From Sphingomonadales bacterium Ga0077557 (GTDB lineage Bacteria > Pseudomonadota > Alphaproteobacteria > Sphingomonadales > Sphingomonadaceae), in assembly GCA_001464615.1 (NCBI GenBank), contig LNFI01000006.1, forward strand, positions 1 through 64,000: a DNA stretch of 64,000 nucleotides, given 5' to 3'. This document shows positions 51,392-61,193 of this stretch, one piece after another (position 1 is the stretch's first letter; each line of letters opens with the position of its first letter). The notes under the pieces are model-generated. The model saw only the letters and a program-made list of their open reading frames with translations. It had not been told where the DNA came from and made no database searches. A program made the position numbers and the translations under genes.

Positions 51392-52684
51392 GTGAATGTG
51401 AAGCAAATTATCGCTTCTGAAGTATCCGTTGTTGATCGAAACTCTCTGTTTCGTGATGATTTTATTCAGTTATCCGGCGCTCTTTTATTATCATTTTTGT
51501 TACCAACATTTGCATTCCAGCTGTTTGGCTGGGAACTATTACCGACAGCTCAGTTAGAAATTTACTTCTCAATCGCATTCATGGTCATGATTGGCCATTA
51601 TTTTTTTCGAAGACTAATTTCATTTCCAGGCGCGAGAAGTTCTTCATACATATTGCCGATTTTCAGCTCGGCCTTCATCTTATCAATCGCAATAATGTTC
51701 TTCCTGCGCGCCGATTATAATCGATCCTATATAATATTGAGCTATATCGCTTGTATTGGGTGGTATTTTCTATGCCATTTCATGGGAAATCGCGCCAGAA
51801 AGCTACGACTGGCGGTCATCCCGCTCGGAAAGGCGATTAATGCTGGTCAGATAAAGAGCATCGACTGGCTGTGGCTTCGAGACGAATTGCTGGATTTGCC
51901 TGATTGCGACGGAATCGTGGTCGACTTTCGTTCCAAACTTTCTGATCATTGGGAAAGATTTGTTGCCGAACGGGCAATAACGGGGATGCCGGTTTATCAT
52001 TTCAAGCAAATCGAGGAATCGGTCACCGGCAGAGTTGACATCGAGCATCTGTCTGAAAACAACTTCGGCTCGCTTATCCCAGGCCTTGCCTATATCAAGA
52101 TAAAGCAGTGGATTGATATGGCGTCGGCACTTGTGATCGGCGTGGCGTTGTTGCCGATGCTGTTGGCCGTTGCGATCGCCATCAAAATTGATTCACCCGG
52201 CCCGGCGTTATTCCGGCAAAAGCGCATGGGCTATCGCGGCAAGAGCATCACCGTTTTCAAATTTCGGACCATGGCCCACCGACCGTTCGAGCAAATTGAA
52301 TCCCGCGAAGCCGCGATTACCCAGACCGGCGATGCCCGAATAACCCGGCTCGGCCAACTTCTTCGGCGCACCAGAATTGACGAGTTGCCGCAGATTGTGA
52401 ACATCCTGCGCGGTCAGATGAGCTGGATCGGCCCGCGCCCGGAAGTCTGCGCGTTATCCGAATGGTATGAATCGGAAATTCCGTTCTACCGGTATCGACA
52501 TATCGTCAGGCCAGGCATTACCGGTTGGGCACAGGTTAATCAGGGGCATGTGGGCGACGTCGAGAAAGTGCATATCAAGCTGCAGTTTGATTTTTACTAC
52601 ATCAAATATTTCTCGCCCTGGCTCGATGCGTTGATTGTTATGCGGACGATCCGCACGATGCTGACTGGCTATGGGTCAAAATAA
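51392..52684 (+). CDS. polyprenyl-phosphate sugar-1-phosphate transferase (initiating)
   Basis: About 430 residues. An N-terminal region of about four membrane helices and a CoA-binding-like segment precede the bacterial sugar-transferase domain (about 235-430: KQWIDMASALVIGVALLPMLL, DSPGPALFRQKRMGYRGKSITVFKFRTM, RTRIDELPQIVNILRGQMSWIGPRPE, GITGWAQVNQGH). It loads the first sugar phosphate on undecaprenyl phosphate. The GTG behind GGGAGG is taken as start; an ATG at 51353 is less well placed. DNA of the N-terminal half is much more AT-rich than that of the catalytic half. Confidence 0.88.
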   Translation: MNVKQIIASEVSVVDRNSLFRDDFIQLSGALLLSFLLPTFAFQLFGWELLPTAQLEIYFSIAFMVMIGHYFFRRLISFPGARSSSYILPIFSSAFILSIAIMFFLRADYNRSYIILSYIACIGWYFLCHFMGNRARKLRLAVIPLGKAINAGQIKSIDWLWLRDELLDLPDCDGIVVDFRSKLSDHWERFVAERAITGMPVYHFKQIEESVTGRVDIEHLSENNFGSLIPGLAYIKIKQWIDMASALVIGVALLPMLLAVAIAIKIDSPGPALFRQKRMGYRGKSITVFKFRTMAHRPFEQIESREAAITQTGDARITRLGQLLRRTRIDELPQIVNILRGQMSWIGPRPEVCALSEWYESEIPFYRYRHIVRPGITGWAQVNQGHVGDVEKVHIKLQFDFYYIKYFSPWLDALIVMRTIRTMLTGYGSK

Positions 52685-52685
52685 G

Positions 52686-53921
52686 CTAAGTCGCGACGCG
52701 CTCTAGCAGCATTTTCCAGCGGCCGATCGCCGCGCTGCGGCTATAGTCTCGATCGATTAGCGCGCGCGCCGCCCTACCCATCGCAGCAACACGGCCAGAA
52801 TCGCCGGCAAGGGCCCTGATCGTCTCAGCCAACCCATCGGCATCGCCCGGCATGATCGCTAAGCCGCACCCTTCGCGGACGGCAATCCGGCCAATTTCGC
52901 CGTCTGGATCAGTCACGGCGATGACAGGGCGCCCCGCCGCAGCGATGCCATAGAATTTGCTTGGGACGATTAGTCCTTCAAGCTCAGGCAGCAGCGATAG
53001 CCAATGCACATCGGCAACCGCCAGCGACTGAGACAGCGCCTCGCGTGGTTGGTAGGGGCGAAACTGAAAATGGTTCGTCAGGCCGGAAGCCTGAACTCGT
53101 TTGGACAGAGTCACATTTTCCCGACCGCCACCAATCATCAGAAAGATAATGTCTGGCCGGTCGCGGAGCAACAGCGCCGCCCGAAACAGGGTATCCGATT
53201 CATGCGCACGACCGAGATTGCCTGAATAGCCGACCACAAATTTTGAGTTGAGCGTCCATTCACGGCGAAATAGCGCCTGATCCGGCGGGATCGGCCGGAT
53301 AGCAGCATCGTCCGCCCAGTTTGGAATAACGGCGATGCGGTCCGCTGGTACACCCAGCATGGTCAGCCGCTCAGCCATCCGGTCGCCGATCGCCACATTC
53401 GCAACCGCCGTCCGCAGCGAAACGTCGCGCAGCCGCCGAAGCGTGCTGCCGACCGGCCCGCGCAATGTCGCCACGCCCAGTTCGGCAGCAACTTCCGGAT
53501 ATAGATCCTGCAGCCAATTCACCAGGCGCGCGTGCCGAAGGCGGGCCACAAGCGCAGCCATCACCGAGAGCAAGGGCGGATCCGTTTTTGCAACGATCAG
53601 ATCGCCGCGCCGGGCAATGGCAAAGAGGACGAAGAACGCTGAAAAATAGAAGGAAAGATAATCGACCAGGCGGCCGACGATACCGGCTCGCCCAAAAGAT
53701 GTGGTGGCGACGCGGTGGATGGTGACCCCTGCGCGTGCGCTGCGCGAATCAAGCCGGATTGCCGGGTTTTCATGCTGTAGTCGGCTGGTGACAACTTCAA
53801 CCTGCCACGCGGCAACTACCAACGCTTCGGCCAAGTCGGTCAATATTTGTGCAGTTGCGCTGTGATCCGGATAATAAAATCGGTTCACGAAAATCACCCG
53901 GCGTCTTCGGGTAATAATCAT
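52686..53921 (-). CDS. glycosyltransferase, GT4, WcaI-like
   Basis: A 411-residue GT-B enzyme. The N-terminal half (VNRFYYPDHSATAQILTDLAEAL, VNWLQDLYPEVAAELG) matches the WcaI/fucosyltransferase-type group of polysaccharide loci. The C-terminal half has VGYSGNLGRAHESDT and the LEGLIVPSKFYGIAAAGRPVIAV nucleotide-sugar site. It converges on the sugar-transferase gene two bases away. The proximity of GDP-fucose synthase fits a deoxyhexose-adding step, but this is inference. Confidence 0.82.
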   Translation of the reverse strand: MIITRRRRVIFVNRFYYPDHSATAQILTDLAEALVVAAWQVEVVTSRLQHENPAIRLDSRSARAGVTIHRVATTSFGRAGIVGRLVDYLSFYFSAFFVLFAIARRGDLIVAKTDPPLLSVMAALVARLRHARLVNWLQDLYPEVAAELGVATLRGPVGSTLRRLRDVSLRTAVANVAIGDRMAERLTMLGVPADRIAVIPNWADDAAIRPIPPDQALFRREWTLNSKFVVGYSGNLGRAHESDTLFRAALLLRDRPDIIFLMIGGGRENVTLSKRVQASGLTNHFQFRPYQPREALSQSLAVADVHWLSLLPELEGLIVPSKFYGIAAAGRPVIAVTDPDGEIGRIAVREGCGLAIMPGDADGLAETIRALAGDSGRVAAMGRAARALIDRDYSRSAAIGRWKMLLERVAT

Positions 53922-54166
53922 CGTGCAGGATACCGATCGCTGGCGTCAAAATATTCTTTAAGCCCGAGCAAGCTGGTCAACTCGATACAGGGAAGCGTAG
54001 GATAGCCCATCGTTTGAAAACTAGATTGGGTGATTAGACGGATTAGCGTAGATTCGTACGGATCAATTTCATGGATCGGCGCTGTCAATTGTCCTTCACT
54101 TCTCGCCTTCCCGTTAGCGGGTAAAGTCTCACCGTCACAATTTGCTGCAGCCGTTGTTTTCCACAT
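53918..54166 (-). CDS. small ORF coupled to the GT4 gene, doubtful
   Basis: An 82-residue frame whose stop overlaps the start of the glycosyltransferase (ATGA), with lower GC than its neighbours. No domain recognised; no signal or membrane segment. The overlap suggests translation coupling, but it may be the end of a larger, broken gene. Confidence 0.35.
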   Translation of the reverse strand: MWKTTAAANCDGETLPANGKARSEGQLTAPIHEIDPYESTLIRLITQSSFQTMGYPTLPCIELTSLLGLKEYFDASDRYPAR

Positions 54167-54326
54167 TCTCAGCCCCTATCCATCAGCATAATGATCGACT
54201 TCCTAAGGCAACGCTATCCGGACGAAATTTTAGCCATATCACTGGGATCATTTCCCAGGCTTGTATCACTTCAATCATCAAATTTTCAAAGTTTGACCAT
54301 TTTAGAGTATTGGACCGGAGAGATGT

Positions 54327-55286
54327 ATGGCGCGAGCATATGATTCGACAAGACGCATACTCGTCACTGGTGGCGCCGGTTTTGTCGGATCGCATTTGAT
54401 CGATCATCTACTTTCAAATGGTCACGAAGTCCTTTGTGTTGATAATCTTTTTACGGGTTCAAAGCGCAACATCGCGCACTTACACAACCATCCACGACTT
54501 GAATTCATGCGCCACGATGTTTGCTTCCCGCTCTATGTGGAGGTAGACGAAATCTATAATTTGGCCTGTCCCGCTTCCCCTATCCATTACCAACACGATC
54601 CCGTTCAAACGACCAAAACGTCAGTTCATGGCGCGATCAATATGCTGGGACTGGCCAAGCGGCTGAAGGTTCGCATCCTTCAGGCATCGACAAGCGAGGT
54701 TTATGGCGATCCGGCAGTGCATCCGCAGACGGAAGACTATTGGGGGAATGTAAACCCGATCGGCCTGCGGTCCTGCTATGATGAGGGCAAGAGATGCGCT
54801 GAAACCTTGTTCTTCGATTACCATCGCCAGCACGGTGTTGAAATCAAGGTTGCTCGAATCTTCAACACCTATGGCCCGCGCATGCATCCATCCGACGGGC
54901 GGGTCGTTTCCAATTTCATCGTCCAGGCGCTCGCTGGAGAGCCCATCACCATTTATGGCAATGGATCGCAAACGCGATCCTTCTGCTTCGTCGATGATCT
55001 TGTGCATGGGCTAGTTGCGCTGATGGAGAGCCCCGCCGACCTTGTCGGGCCGATCAATCTGGGTAACCCGGTTGAGTTTACGATCCGCGAACTGGCGGAA
55101 AAAGTGATTGCGCTTACCAATTCGCGCTCGCCGTTGATCGAAATGCCGCTCCCGGCCGACGACCCCCAACAACGCAAGCCTGACATTACGCTGGCACAAA
55201 CCAGGCTGGGATGGGAACCTGCCATTCCGCTTGCACAGGGGCTGCCCGCAACAATCGCCTATTTTCAGTCCCTGCGCGCAGCTTGA
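54327..55286 (+). CDS. uxs: UDP-glucuronate decarboxylase
   Basis: A 319-residue extended SDR that converts UDP-glucuronate to UDP-xylose. Signatures are [47 protein letters not shown] with T122/E124, and [12 protein letters not shown] with Tyr151/Lys155, together with [22 protein letters not shown]. All catalytic residues look intact. The UDP-glucose dehydrogenase that would supply the substrate is not evident in this window. Confidence 0.94.
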   Translation: MARAYDSTRRILVTGGAGFVGSHLIDHLLSNGHEVLCVDNLFTGSKRNIAHLHNHPRLEFMRHDVCFPLYVEVDEIYNLACPASPIHYQHDPVQTTKTSVHGAINMLGLAKRLKVRILQASTSEVYGDPAVHPQTEDYWGNVNPIGLRSCYDEGKRCAETLFFDYHRQHGVEIKVARIFNTYGPRMHPSDGRVVSNFIVQALAGEPITIYGNGSQTRSFCFVDDLVHGLVALMESPADLVGPINLGNPVEFTIRELAEKVIALTNSRSPLIEMPLPADDPQQRKPDITLAQTRLGWEPAIPLAQGLPATIAYFQSLRAA

Positions 55287-55359
55287 CTGGCGCTCGTCGC
55301 TGATCGCTGCCCCGACCTGTTCATCTCAACCGCTTTATCGCTGCGGGGCTGGTGATCCC

Positions 55360-56751
55360 TTATGCGTCGGCAATCACCATTTTGCCGCGCTCCCGCTTCG
55401 CGCCTTCTGCGAATAGCTGCGATGTCACCATCGACAGGGGCCGGGCCATGATAGCGCAACAGGCGGCGAACAGGACCATGATGGCGGTCGTACGCAGCGG
55501 ATAATCAACCAGGCTATGGGCCATGATCAGTGCCGTTGCGATACTCGCAGCGCGTGCAAATCGGGCGCGGGCGCCGCCTTCGCGCCAGGCAAAAAAAGCC
55601 TGCCGCACCCACCACGCCAAAAACAGCGCAACCAGGCAAAGTCCGGCAAGCCCTGTCTCGAGCAGCACCTCAAGATAATCGTTATGCGCGTGATTGACGT
55701 AAAATTCTGATGCCGCCGCGTTATCGGCATAGCTGGGATAGACAAGCAGGAACGAGCCAAGCCCAGACCCAATCGGAAAGAAGTCGATAATCGCGAGATA
55801 GGTACGGGCAAAAATTTCTGTCCGGGAGGTGGTCCCTGTGCCGAGATCAGTCGATCCCAACCCGTTCAGCAACGGGCTTTGAAAAGCAATGACGACAAAA
55901 ATCGCTGCCGAAACTGCCAGCAAACCGGCGACCACCGGCAAAGCAATCCGTGCATTTTCGACCCGCAAGAGGACAAAGCTGCCGATCACGGATGGCACGA
56001 GCAGGAGCAATCCTGCAATCGAGCGATCGGCGACGACGCCCAGCATGATGAAACCCGCCAGGCACGCCATCGCCGCCCATTTTCCAATATTGCCAGCCAA
56101 CGGTATTCTGGCGAAGTCGCCACCGTCATTGACCGTCAAGGCGGCAAGCAACGGCAGCGACACGACGCCGAGCGTCGCCAGGTGATTGCTGTTCGCAAAA
56201 AAACCGACCAGCTGCTCCCGATTGGTGACGAGATAGAAATAGAGCGGTGATTCCCGGCCGCCAGCAAGCTGTGCGAGACCCAGCAGGAACGACGCCGCTG
56301 CCAGCGCCACCAGAGTCCAGGCGAAAAGTCTCAGGCTTTGCGATCCGCCAACGAAGATAATGATTGCCATGGCAAAGGGCGGAACCATCGCCGAGAGCTG
56401 GGACAGCGTCGCGGCTGGCCAGAGCGAAATCGGAAGCCAGGGGAGTGGCGCGTTCAGCAATGCAAAGCCATTGATGGTGGCAGATCGTCCCGGCAGGTGC
56501 GCCCAGATCGACGGCGGCAACGGCACCAGCTGGACAAGGCCAATGACGACGACCCCTGCCCCCAGCAACAGCAACTGGCGCTCCGCCTGTACGAACCTGA
56601 GCGGTTTGCGCAACGCAATGAAGACGATAATCAGCAACCCAATAACGTGCAGTGCGGCATTCGCCAGCACCCCACCACTGCTCGATCCGCCCAGCACCAG
56701 ACACAGCGCCAAGTAGCAGGACGGCACTGCTTCGCGCAGCCGCGCCGTCAT
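55360..56751 (-). CDS. O-antigen ligase/polymerase family protein (Wzy-type)
   Basis: A 463-residue polytopic protein with about 12 membrane helices. A large periplasmic loop contains the family hallmark NHAHNDYLEVLLETGLAGL. The conserved RSIAGLLLLVPSV segment precedes it. The protein polymerises repeat units or ligates glycan. It overlaps the upstream gene by four bases and is the last gene of the wza-wzc-orf-wzy operon. Confidence 0.85.
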   Translation of the reverse strand: MTARLREAVPSCYLALCLVLGGSSSGGVLANAALHVIGLLIIVFIALRKPLRFVQAERQLLLLGAGVVVIGLVQLVPLPPSIWAHLPGRSATINGFALLNAPLPWLPISLWPAATLSQLSAMVPPFAMAIIIFVGGSQSLRLFAWTLVALAAASFLLGLAQLAGGRESPLYFYLVTNREQLVGFFANSNHLATLGVVSLPLLAALTVNDGGDFARIPLAGNIGKWAAMACLAGFIMLGVVADRSIAGLLLLVPSVIGSFVLLRVENARIALPVVAGLLAVSAAIFVVIAFQSPLLNGLGSTDLGTGTTSRTEIFARTYLAIIDFFPIGSGLGSFLLVYPSYADNAAASEFYVNHAHNDYLEVLLETGLAGLCLVALFLAWWVRQAFFAWREGGARARFARAASIATALIMAHSLVDYPLRTTAIMVLFAACCAIMARPLSMVTSQLFAEGAKRERGKMVIADA

Positions 56752-57932
56752 CCCGGGCTATCCAGATTAACGATCCGAACGGTCCGGATCTGCATTTCTG
56801 CGGCCCCAGAAATATCCGCTGGCGTGCCATCAAGGCTAAGTCTTTGGGCAGGGCAATCGGCGGCGACGGCAAAAGCAAAGCCCCGACTTACCGGCATTGG
56901 CGCGACCGGCACGTCAGCCTTGCCCAGCAGGCGGGTTTGATCGTCCCCGCAAAAAAGCGTCCATCCGATCTTGCTCGATTCGGACGAGCCAAGGCTATGG
57001 GCTGTAGCGATGAAGCGATAGCGACCGGGCGGCAGCACCAACAGCTGATCAAGCAGATGGGCAGGTTTTTCGCCGAAATAGGAAATTTCCAGCCCTCCAC
57101 CGTTGACGAAATCCACGCTGGCGTCGGGAGAATTGGCAAGGGTCCAGTTGAATGGCAGCGCCCCCGGCAATTGCCGGAAATGAGCGTCATAGACATAGCC
57201 GATTGAGGTCAAGGCGGATGCCGGCAGCGCGGCGACCCAGGCGAGATAGGCTTGGTCGTAACGACCACGCGCAACCAGGGTCGCGACCAAGCTGGATTCA
57301 CCGACAAGCGTTGATCCGTTCCGGCCATCTGCACCGCCCAACAAAGCAAAAATCAGTGCAGGATCTGCGTTGGACCTTAGCAACTCGCTGACGACCGATT
57401 GCCGCCAGAGCGGCCGGCGGCTGGCAAAGGCGATGATGCTGGACTGCGCGGCCGGTTCCTGCGCCAATTGGGCAAGTGCGACGGAAATTTGGGGGCGGGC
57501 GGGTCGCACCAAAGTGTACAACCAGTCGAGCTGATCGAGGGCGCGGGCATAAAGTCGGTGCTGGAGGGCATCATTAGCCAGCCAAAGCCGTGCATCGACC
57601 AATTGCGGATCGCGGCGCACGGCTTCTGCGATCAACCGCCGCGCGCGAACCGTTTCGCCGCGACGGCCGAGCCGCGCCCCTTCTTCCCACAACGGGAACG
57701 CCGCCAGCGGTGCCCAGGCCAACTGACCCGCTGCCCCGCCCATGCCTGGGAGCCAAGAATGGGCCGGGCCGAGCACCTCGTCAGCACGATGCGGAAAACG
57801 GCCCGACCTGCCGAGATCAAAGGGCACAGACAAAAGGATCGTAGCCGCAAAAAAACCAACAACAACCAACATCGATATGAGACGGATGCGGGGGTCACTC
57901 AGCGTCATTTGCCGGGCACCGCGCACTGCCAT
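56748..57932 (-). CDS. TPR-like membrane-anchored protein of unknown function
   Basis: A 394-residue protein with an N-terminal membrane anchor (LISMLVVVGFFAATILLSVPF). A helical repeat region (ETVRARRLIAEAVRRDPQLVDARLWLANDAL, YARALDQLDWLYTLV) reads like TPR repeats. The C-terminal part of about 150 residues is beta-rich (LVLPPGRYRFIATAHSLG, SKIGWTLFCGDD) and may be a carbohydrate-binding-like domain. It is located exactly between wzc (1-base gap) and a wzy-type gene, so a role in assembly or chain-length control is likely, but the family is not recognised. Confidence 0.7.
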   Translation of the reverse strand: MAVRGARQMTLSDPRIRLISMLVVVGFFAATILLSVPFDLGRSGRFPHRADEVLGPAHSWLPGMGGAAGQLAWAPLAAFPLWEEGARLGRRGETVRARRLIAEAVRRDPQLVDARLWLANDALQHRLYARALDQLDWLYTLVRPARPQISVALAQLAQEPAAQSSIIAFASRRPLWRQSVVSELLRSNADPALIFALLGGADGRNGSTLVGESSLVATLVARGRYDQAYLAWVAALPASALTSIGYVYDAHFRQLPGALPFNWTLANSPDASVDFVNGGGLEISYFGEKPAHLLDQLLVLPPGRYRFIATAHSLGSSESSKIGWTLFCGDDQTRLLGKADVPVAPMPVSRGFAFAVAADCPAQRLSLDGTPADISGAAEMQIRTVRIVNLDSPG

Positions 57933-57933
57933 C

Positions 57934-60189
57934 TCAATTGACCAGCTCAATCCTGCGGCCGCTTGAATCGGTGCCGGCATCGCCGCCATAGGCATATTGC
58001 GAATAGCCATAACCATAACCGTAACCGTAGCCGTACCCATAACCGGCCGTCTTGGCGCTGAGCTTGGTCAGGATCGCGCCAATGACGGTACCGCCCGACG
58101 CACGGAGCCGCTCCACCGCGCTTACCATGGCGGGGCGGCGGACCGCCGAGGCCTGGATAATGAACACCGTCGCCTCACACATCGAACTCAACACCGGCGC
58201 ATCCGCAAGGCCGAGCACAGGCGGGGCATCGACGATCACCAGATCATATCCCGCCTCGCACTGCGCGATGATGTCACGCATCCGACTGCTGGAGAGTAAT
58301 TCGGCCGGATTGGGGGGGATGTGGCCACAGGGCAGCAGCGACAGATTGGCAAATTTGGTGGCCGTGACATGCGATCGCAACGGCGCATCCGACGTCAACA
58401 GGTTCGCCAGACCCGTCACTGGCTGGCCGTCCCCGGCGTTCACCTTGAAGGTTGGTTTGCGCATATCGGCATCAATCAGCAGCACCGAGAGCCCACGCCG
58501 CGCGAAGACATTGGCTATGGCAAAGGCAGAGCTTGATTTGCCTTCGCCGGCACGCGCACTGGCCATCAGAATCGATTTGGGAAGCCCGGCCGCCGTCGCG
58601 AATTCAATCGCGGTGCAGACGGACAAATAGGCCTCTGCGATCGGATTTTGCGGCTCCGAAATGGCGTCATACAGCGTCACATTGCGCCCAACGACCGGGA
58701 TGGCGCCAAGCGGCGTCACGTTGATCTTTTTGCGGATATCGTCAGGTGACTTGATGGTGTCGTCGATAAATTCGACGAGAAACGCCAACCCGATACCAAT
58801 CGCTGAGCCCATGAAAATGGCGATCAGCAGATTGGACGTCAGATTTGGGCTAAAGGGTCCCCCTGGGGGTTCCGCGCGATCAACGATGGAAGCGACGCTT
58901 GATCCCATGCCACCAGCAACGCCAATATTCTTATACCGTTGCAGCAACGCGTCATAAAGCGTTCGGTTGGTATCAACCTCGCGCAGCAGGATATTATATT
59001 GGATGCCACGACCGCGGGTATCGAGGACAGAAGATTTGAGCTGATCTACCTTGGCGCGCAATTCGCGCTCCCGCGCGACCGCCGCTTCATATTCAGATCG
59101 CGATGCTGTCACGACGCCACCGCGCTGCCGCTTCAGTTGCTGATCAATCGCCTCAATCCGCGCGGCAAGCTGCTGCATCGCGGGGAATTCGGGCTTATAC
59201 AGCGATAGCTTCTGGTCATATTCGGATTGCGTCTTGGCGCGTTCGGCGATCAGCCCCTGCACGGTGGGATCGTTGATCAAATCCGCAGTCTGCCCGCTTT
59301 GCGCATTCTGGCGATATTTTTGTTGCGCAAGAATGCGTGCATTGATCGCCTCGGCGAGTGATGCGTTGATTGCCATTAGCGACGCTGAATCAAGCGAAGT
59401 GCTATCCGAACTGGTTCCAGCCCCCCCTTCGCCGCCGCCAACCTGCACCAGTCCCTGGGATTGCGCATATTGAACCAACGCGCGTTCAGAGCTTTCAAGA
59501 GCGGTCTTGGTACTTGCAATCCGGCTTTGCAGAAATCTGCGAGCGTCTGCTGTTGCATCGAATTTTCGTTGCAGATCGGCCGCAATGAAGTTGTCGGCAA
59601 AACCATTGGCAATCGCGGCGGCCAAGGCAGGATCGCTGCTGGTATAGCTGATGCCGACCAGCCGACTGGTTGCAACCGGCAACACGGCAAAATTCCCGGC
59701 CACGCGGGCCGTCGCAATCTCTTCGCGTGCGCTGGATGCGGCGTTTTGCGGGGCGAGCGCCGGGTTTTTTGCCAGATTAAGGCTCCTGACCACGCGCCGC
59801 GCCAAGGATTTGCTGCGCAGCAATCCATATTGAGTCGTCAGAAACTGCGGGTCGCGCAGCGCGATGGGTTGCACGCCCGATCCCTGGATCAGCTCAGCAG
59901 CGGGCTGGGTTATCTCCAGCGACGCGATCGCCCGATATTTCGGCGGCGTCAGCAACGTGATGACCGAAGCCAGCGTAACGGCCGCCAGGATCACGACCAG
60001 AATCAGCCAGCGCCACCGGTAAAGGATCCGGGCTATTTCGCGGAGGCCAAACATGTGAGGTTCTGGCTGCGCCAACGCAAAATTCGGCTGCAGAACACGC
60101 GCATGAACCATCGGCACAGCGTCGCCCATCGGCACCGTCAACTCCTGCCGATGATCACGAGGGGCGTCTGTATCAGCGATCAGGTTCAT
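57934..60189 (-). CDS. wzc: polysaccharide copolymerase/tyrosine autokinase (Wzc-type)
   Basis: A 751-residue protein. The first membrane helix is about residues 58-82. A long periplasmic Wzz/coiled-coil domain follows, a second helix sits near 475-495, and a cytoplasmic BY-kinase carries Walker A at 548-553 (GEGKSS), Walker A' (LLIDADMRKP) and Walker B (LVIVDAPP). The C-terminal tyrosine tail has seven consecutive Gly-Tyr pairs (about 716-729) plus two more tyrosines. Phosphorylation of this tail controls assembly of the exporter. It lies between wza and the TPR-like gene. Confidence 0.94.
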   Translation of the reverse strand: MNLIADTDAPRDHRQELTVPMGDAVPMVHARVLQPNFALAQPEPHMFGLREIARILYRWRWLILVVILAAVTLASVITLLTPPKYRAIASLEITQPAAELIQGSGVQPIALRDPQFLTTQYGLLRSKSLARRVVRSLNLAKNPALAPQNAASSAREEIATARVAGNFAVLPVATSRLVGISYTSSDPALAAAIANGFADNFIAADLQRKFDATADARRFLQSRIASTKTALESSERALVQYAQSQGLVQVGGGEGGAGTSSDSTSLDSASLMAINASLAEAINARILAQQKYRQNAQSGQTADLINDPTVQGLIAERAKTQSEYDQKLSLYKPEFPAMQQLAARIEAIDQQLKRQRGGVVTASRSEYEAAVARERELRAKVDQLKSSVLDTRGRGIQYNILLREVDTNRTLYDALLQRYKNIGVAGGMGSSVASIVDRAEPPGGPFSPNLTSNLLIAIFMGSAIGIGLAFLVEFIDDTIKSPDDIRKKINVTPLGAIPVVGRNVTLYDAISEPQNPIAEAYLSVCTAIEFATAAGLPKSILMASARAGEGKSSSAFAIANVFARRGLSVLLIDADMRKPTFKVNAGDGQPVTGLANLLTSDAPLRSHVTATKFANLSLLPCGHIPPNPAELLSSSRMRDIIAQCEAGYDLVIVDAPPVLGLADAPVLSSMCEATVFIIQASAVRRPAMVSAVERLRASGGTVIGAILTKLSAKTAGYGYGYGYGYGYGYSQYAYGGDAGTDSSGRRIELVN
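57985..58042 (-). repeat. hexanucleotide repeat encoding (Gly-Tyr)7
   Basis: Seven near-identical GGN-TAY units code for the tyrosine tail of the Wzc-type kinase. Six-base unit length keeps the reading frame if copies are gained or lost. Confidence 0.75.
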
Positions 60190-60208
60190 GCGCCCCTGCC
60201 CCTATTCA

Positions 60209-60958
60209 TCACAACGCCAACTGGGCGAAGACCGCCGTCAGCGGAATGGTCTGCAAAATCAGCTGCCATGTTTTCAGATTCGCGTTGCCGTCGACGACGA
60301 TGATATCGTTGGCGAACACCTCTGGATCCTTGCTGATTCCGCGGCGGATGTCGGTCAGGTCAAAGGCAGCGGCCATGCGCTGGCCATTGATCGTGCGGAA
60401 AATAACCGTGCGTCTGGGATTCGCCCCATCCGTGGTGCCCTTGGCGAGCGCGACGGCCTGCAACAACGTAGGGTTCGTACCGATCGGATACACCCCGGGA
60501 GCACCGACGGATCCATCAACCGTTACGCGTTGGCTCGCCGCCACCTTGATTTGCACCTGAACCCGGGGATTACGCAAAAACGTTTTATCCAGCGCCGCCG
60601 TTATGTCCTGCGCAGCTTCGTCTGGGGTGCGGCCGGTTAGCGGGAGGTTGCCGACCAGCGGCAATTGTATGCGTCCAAGGCTGTCCACCAGAAAATCATT
60701 TGAATATTCAGGCACACCGAACACATTAACAGCCAATATATCTGACGGGCCGATCCGATAGGCTTCTGTTGCTGGTAACACGGTTAAGGCATCTGGTGCC
60801 CCAAAATTGGCAGGCGAATAAGGAATTTTTCCGCCTTTTGTTGCACAGGCACTTACCAAAGCCACGGCAAGCAAGCCAAACACCAAACGTGAAAAATTTG
60901 TTAGCCGACCTTTTGCCACAATCGTAGAGAGATATTTATCAAATCGGCGACTTCTCAT
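60209..60958 (-). CDS. wza: polysaccharide export outer-membrane lipoprotein (Wza-type)
   Basis: A 249-residue protein. A signal peptide with lipobox LVSAC is followed by the poly-export domain (YRIGPSDILAVNVFGVPEYSNDFLVDSLGRIQLPLVGNLPLTGRTPDEAAQDI) and an SLBB domain (VTVDGSVGAPGVYPIGTNPTLLQAVALAKGTTDGANPRR). The start ATG follows GGAG; upstream in-frame codons lack a signal. It heads the wza-wzc-orf-wzy operon. Confidence 0.92.
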   Translation of the reverse strand: MRSRRFDKYLSTIVAKGRLTNFSRLVFGLLAVALVSACATKGGKIPYSPANFGAPDALTVLPATEAYRIGPSDILAVNVFGVPEYSNDFLVDSLGRIQLPLVGNLPLTGRTPDEAAQDITAALDKTFLRNPRVQVQIKVAASQRVTVDGSVGAPGVYPIGTNPTLLQAVALAKGTTDGANPRRTVIFRTINGQRMAAAFDLTDIRRGISKDPEVFANDIIVVDGNANLKTWQLILQTIPLTAVFAQLAL

Positions 60959-61193
60959 ATATTCTCCGCGAACATTGCTATTACGATGAACGCTTTGCAA
61001 AAACGCATTAACTTACTCGTTGCCGCTATCAAACATCGGAATCATGCCAGATGCAACGATTGGAGAAAATGCGGACTGCTGCGCTATTTTCGCAGCGCAT
61101 ATGGGGCCCGCAATCATGTGATCTCGTGCCAAATACGGTAATGCATGAATCTGTCATGTCGCGACCTAATTTTCGCGGCGGCAGAGAATCAAG

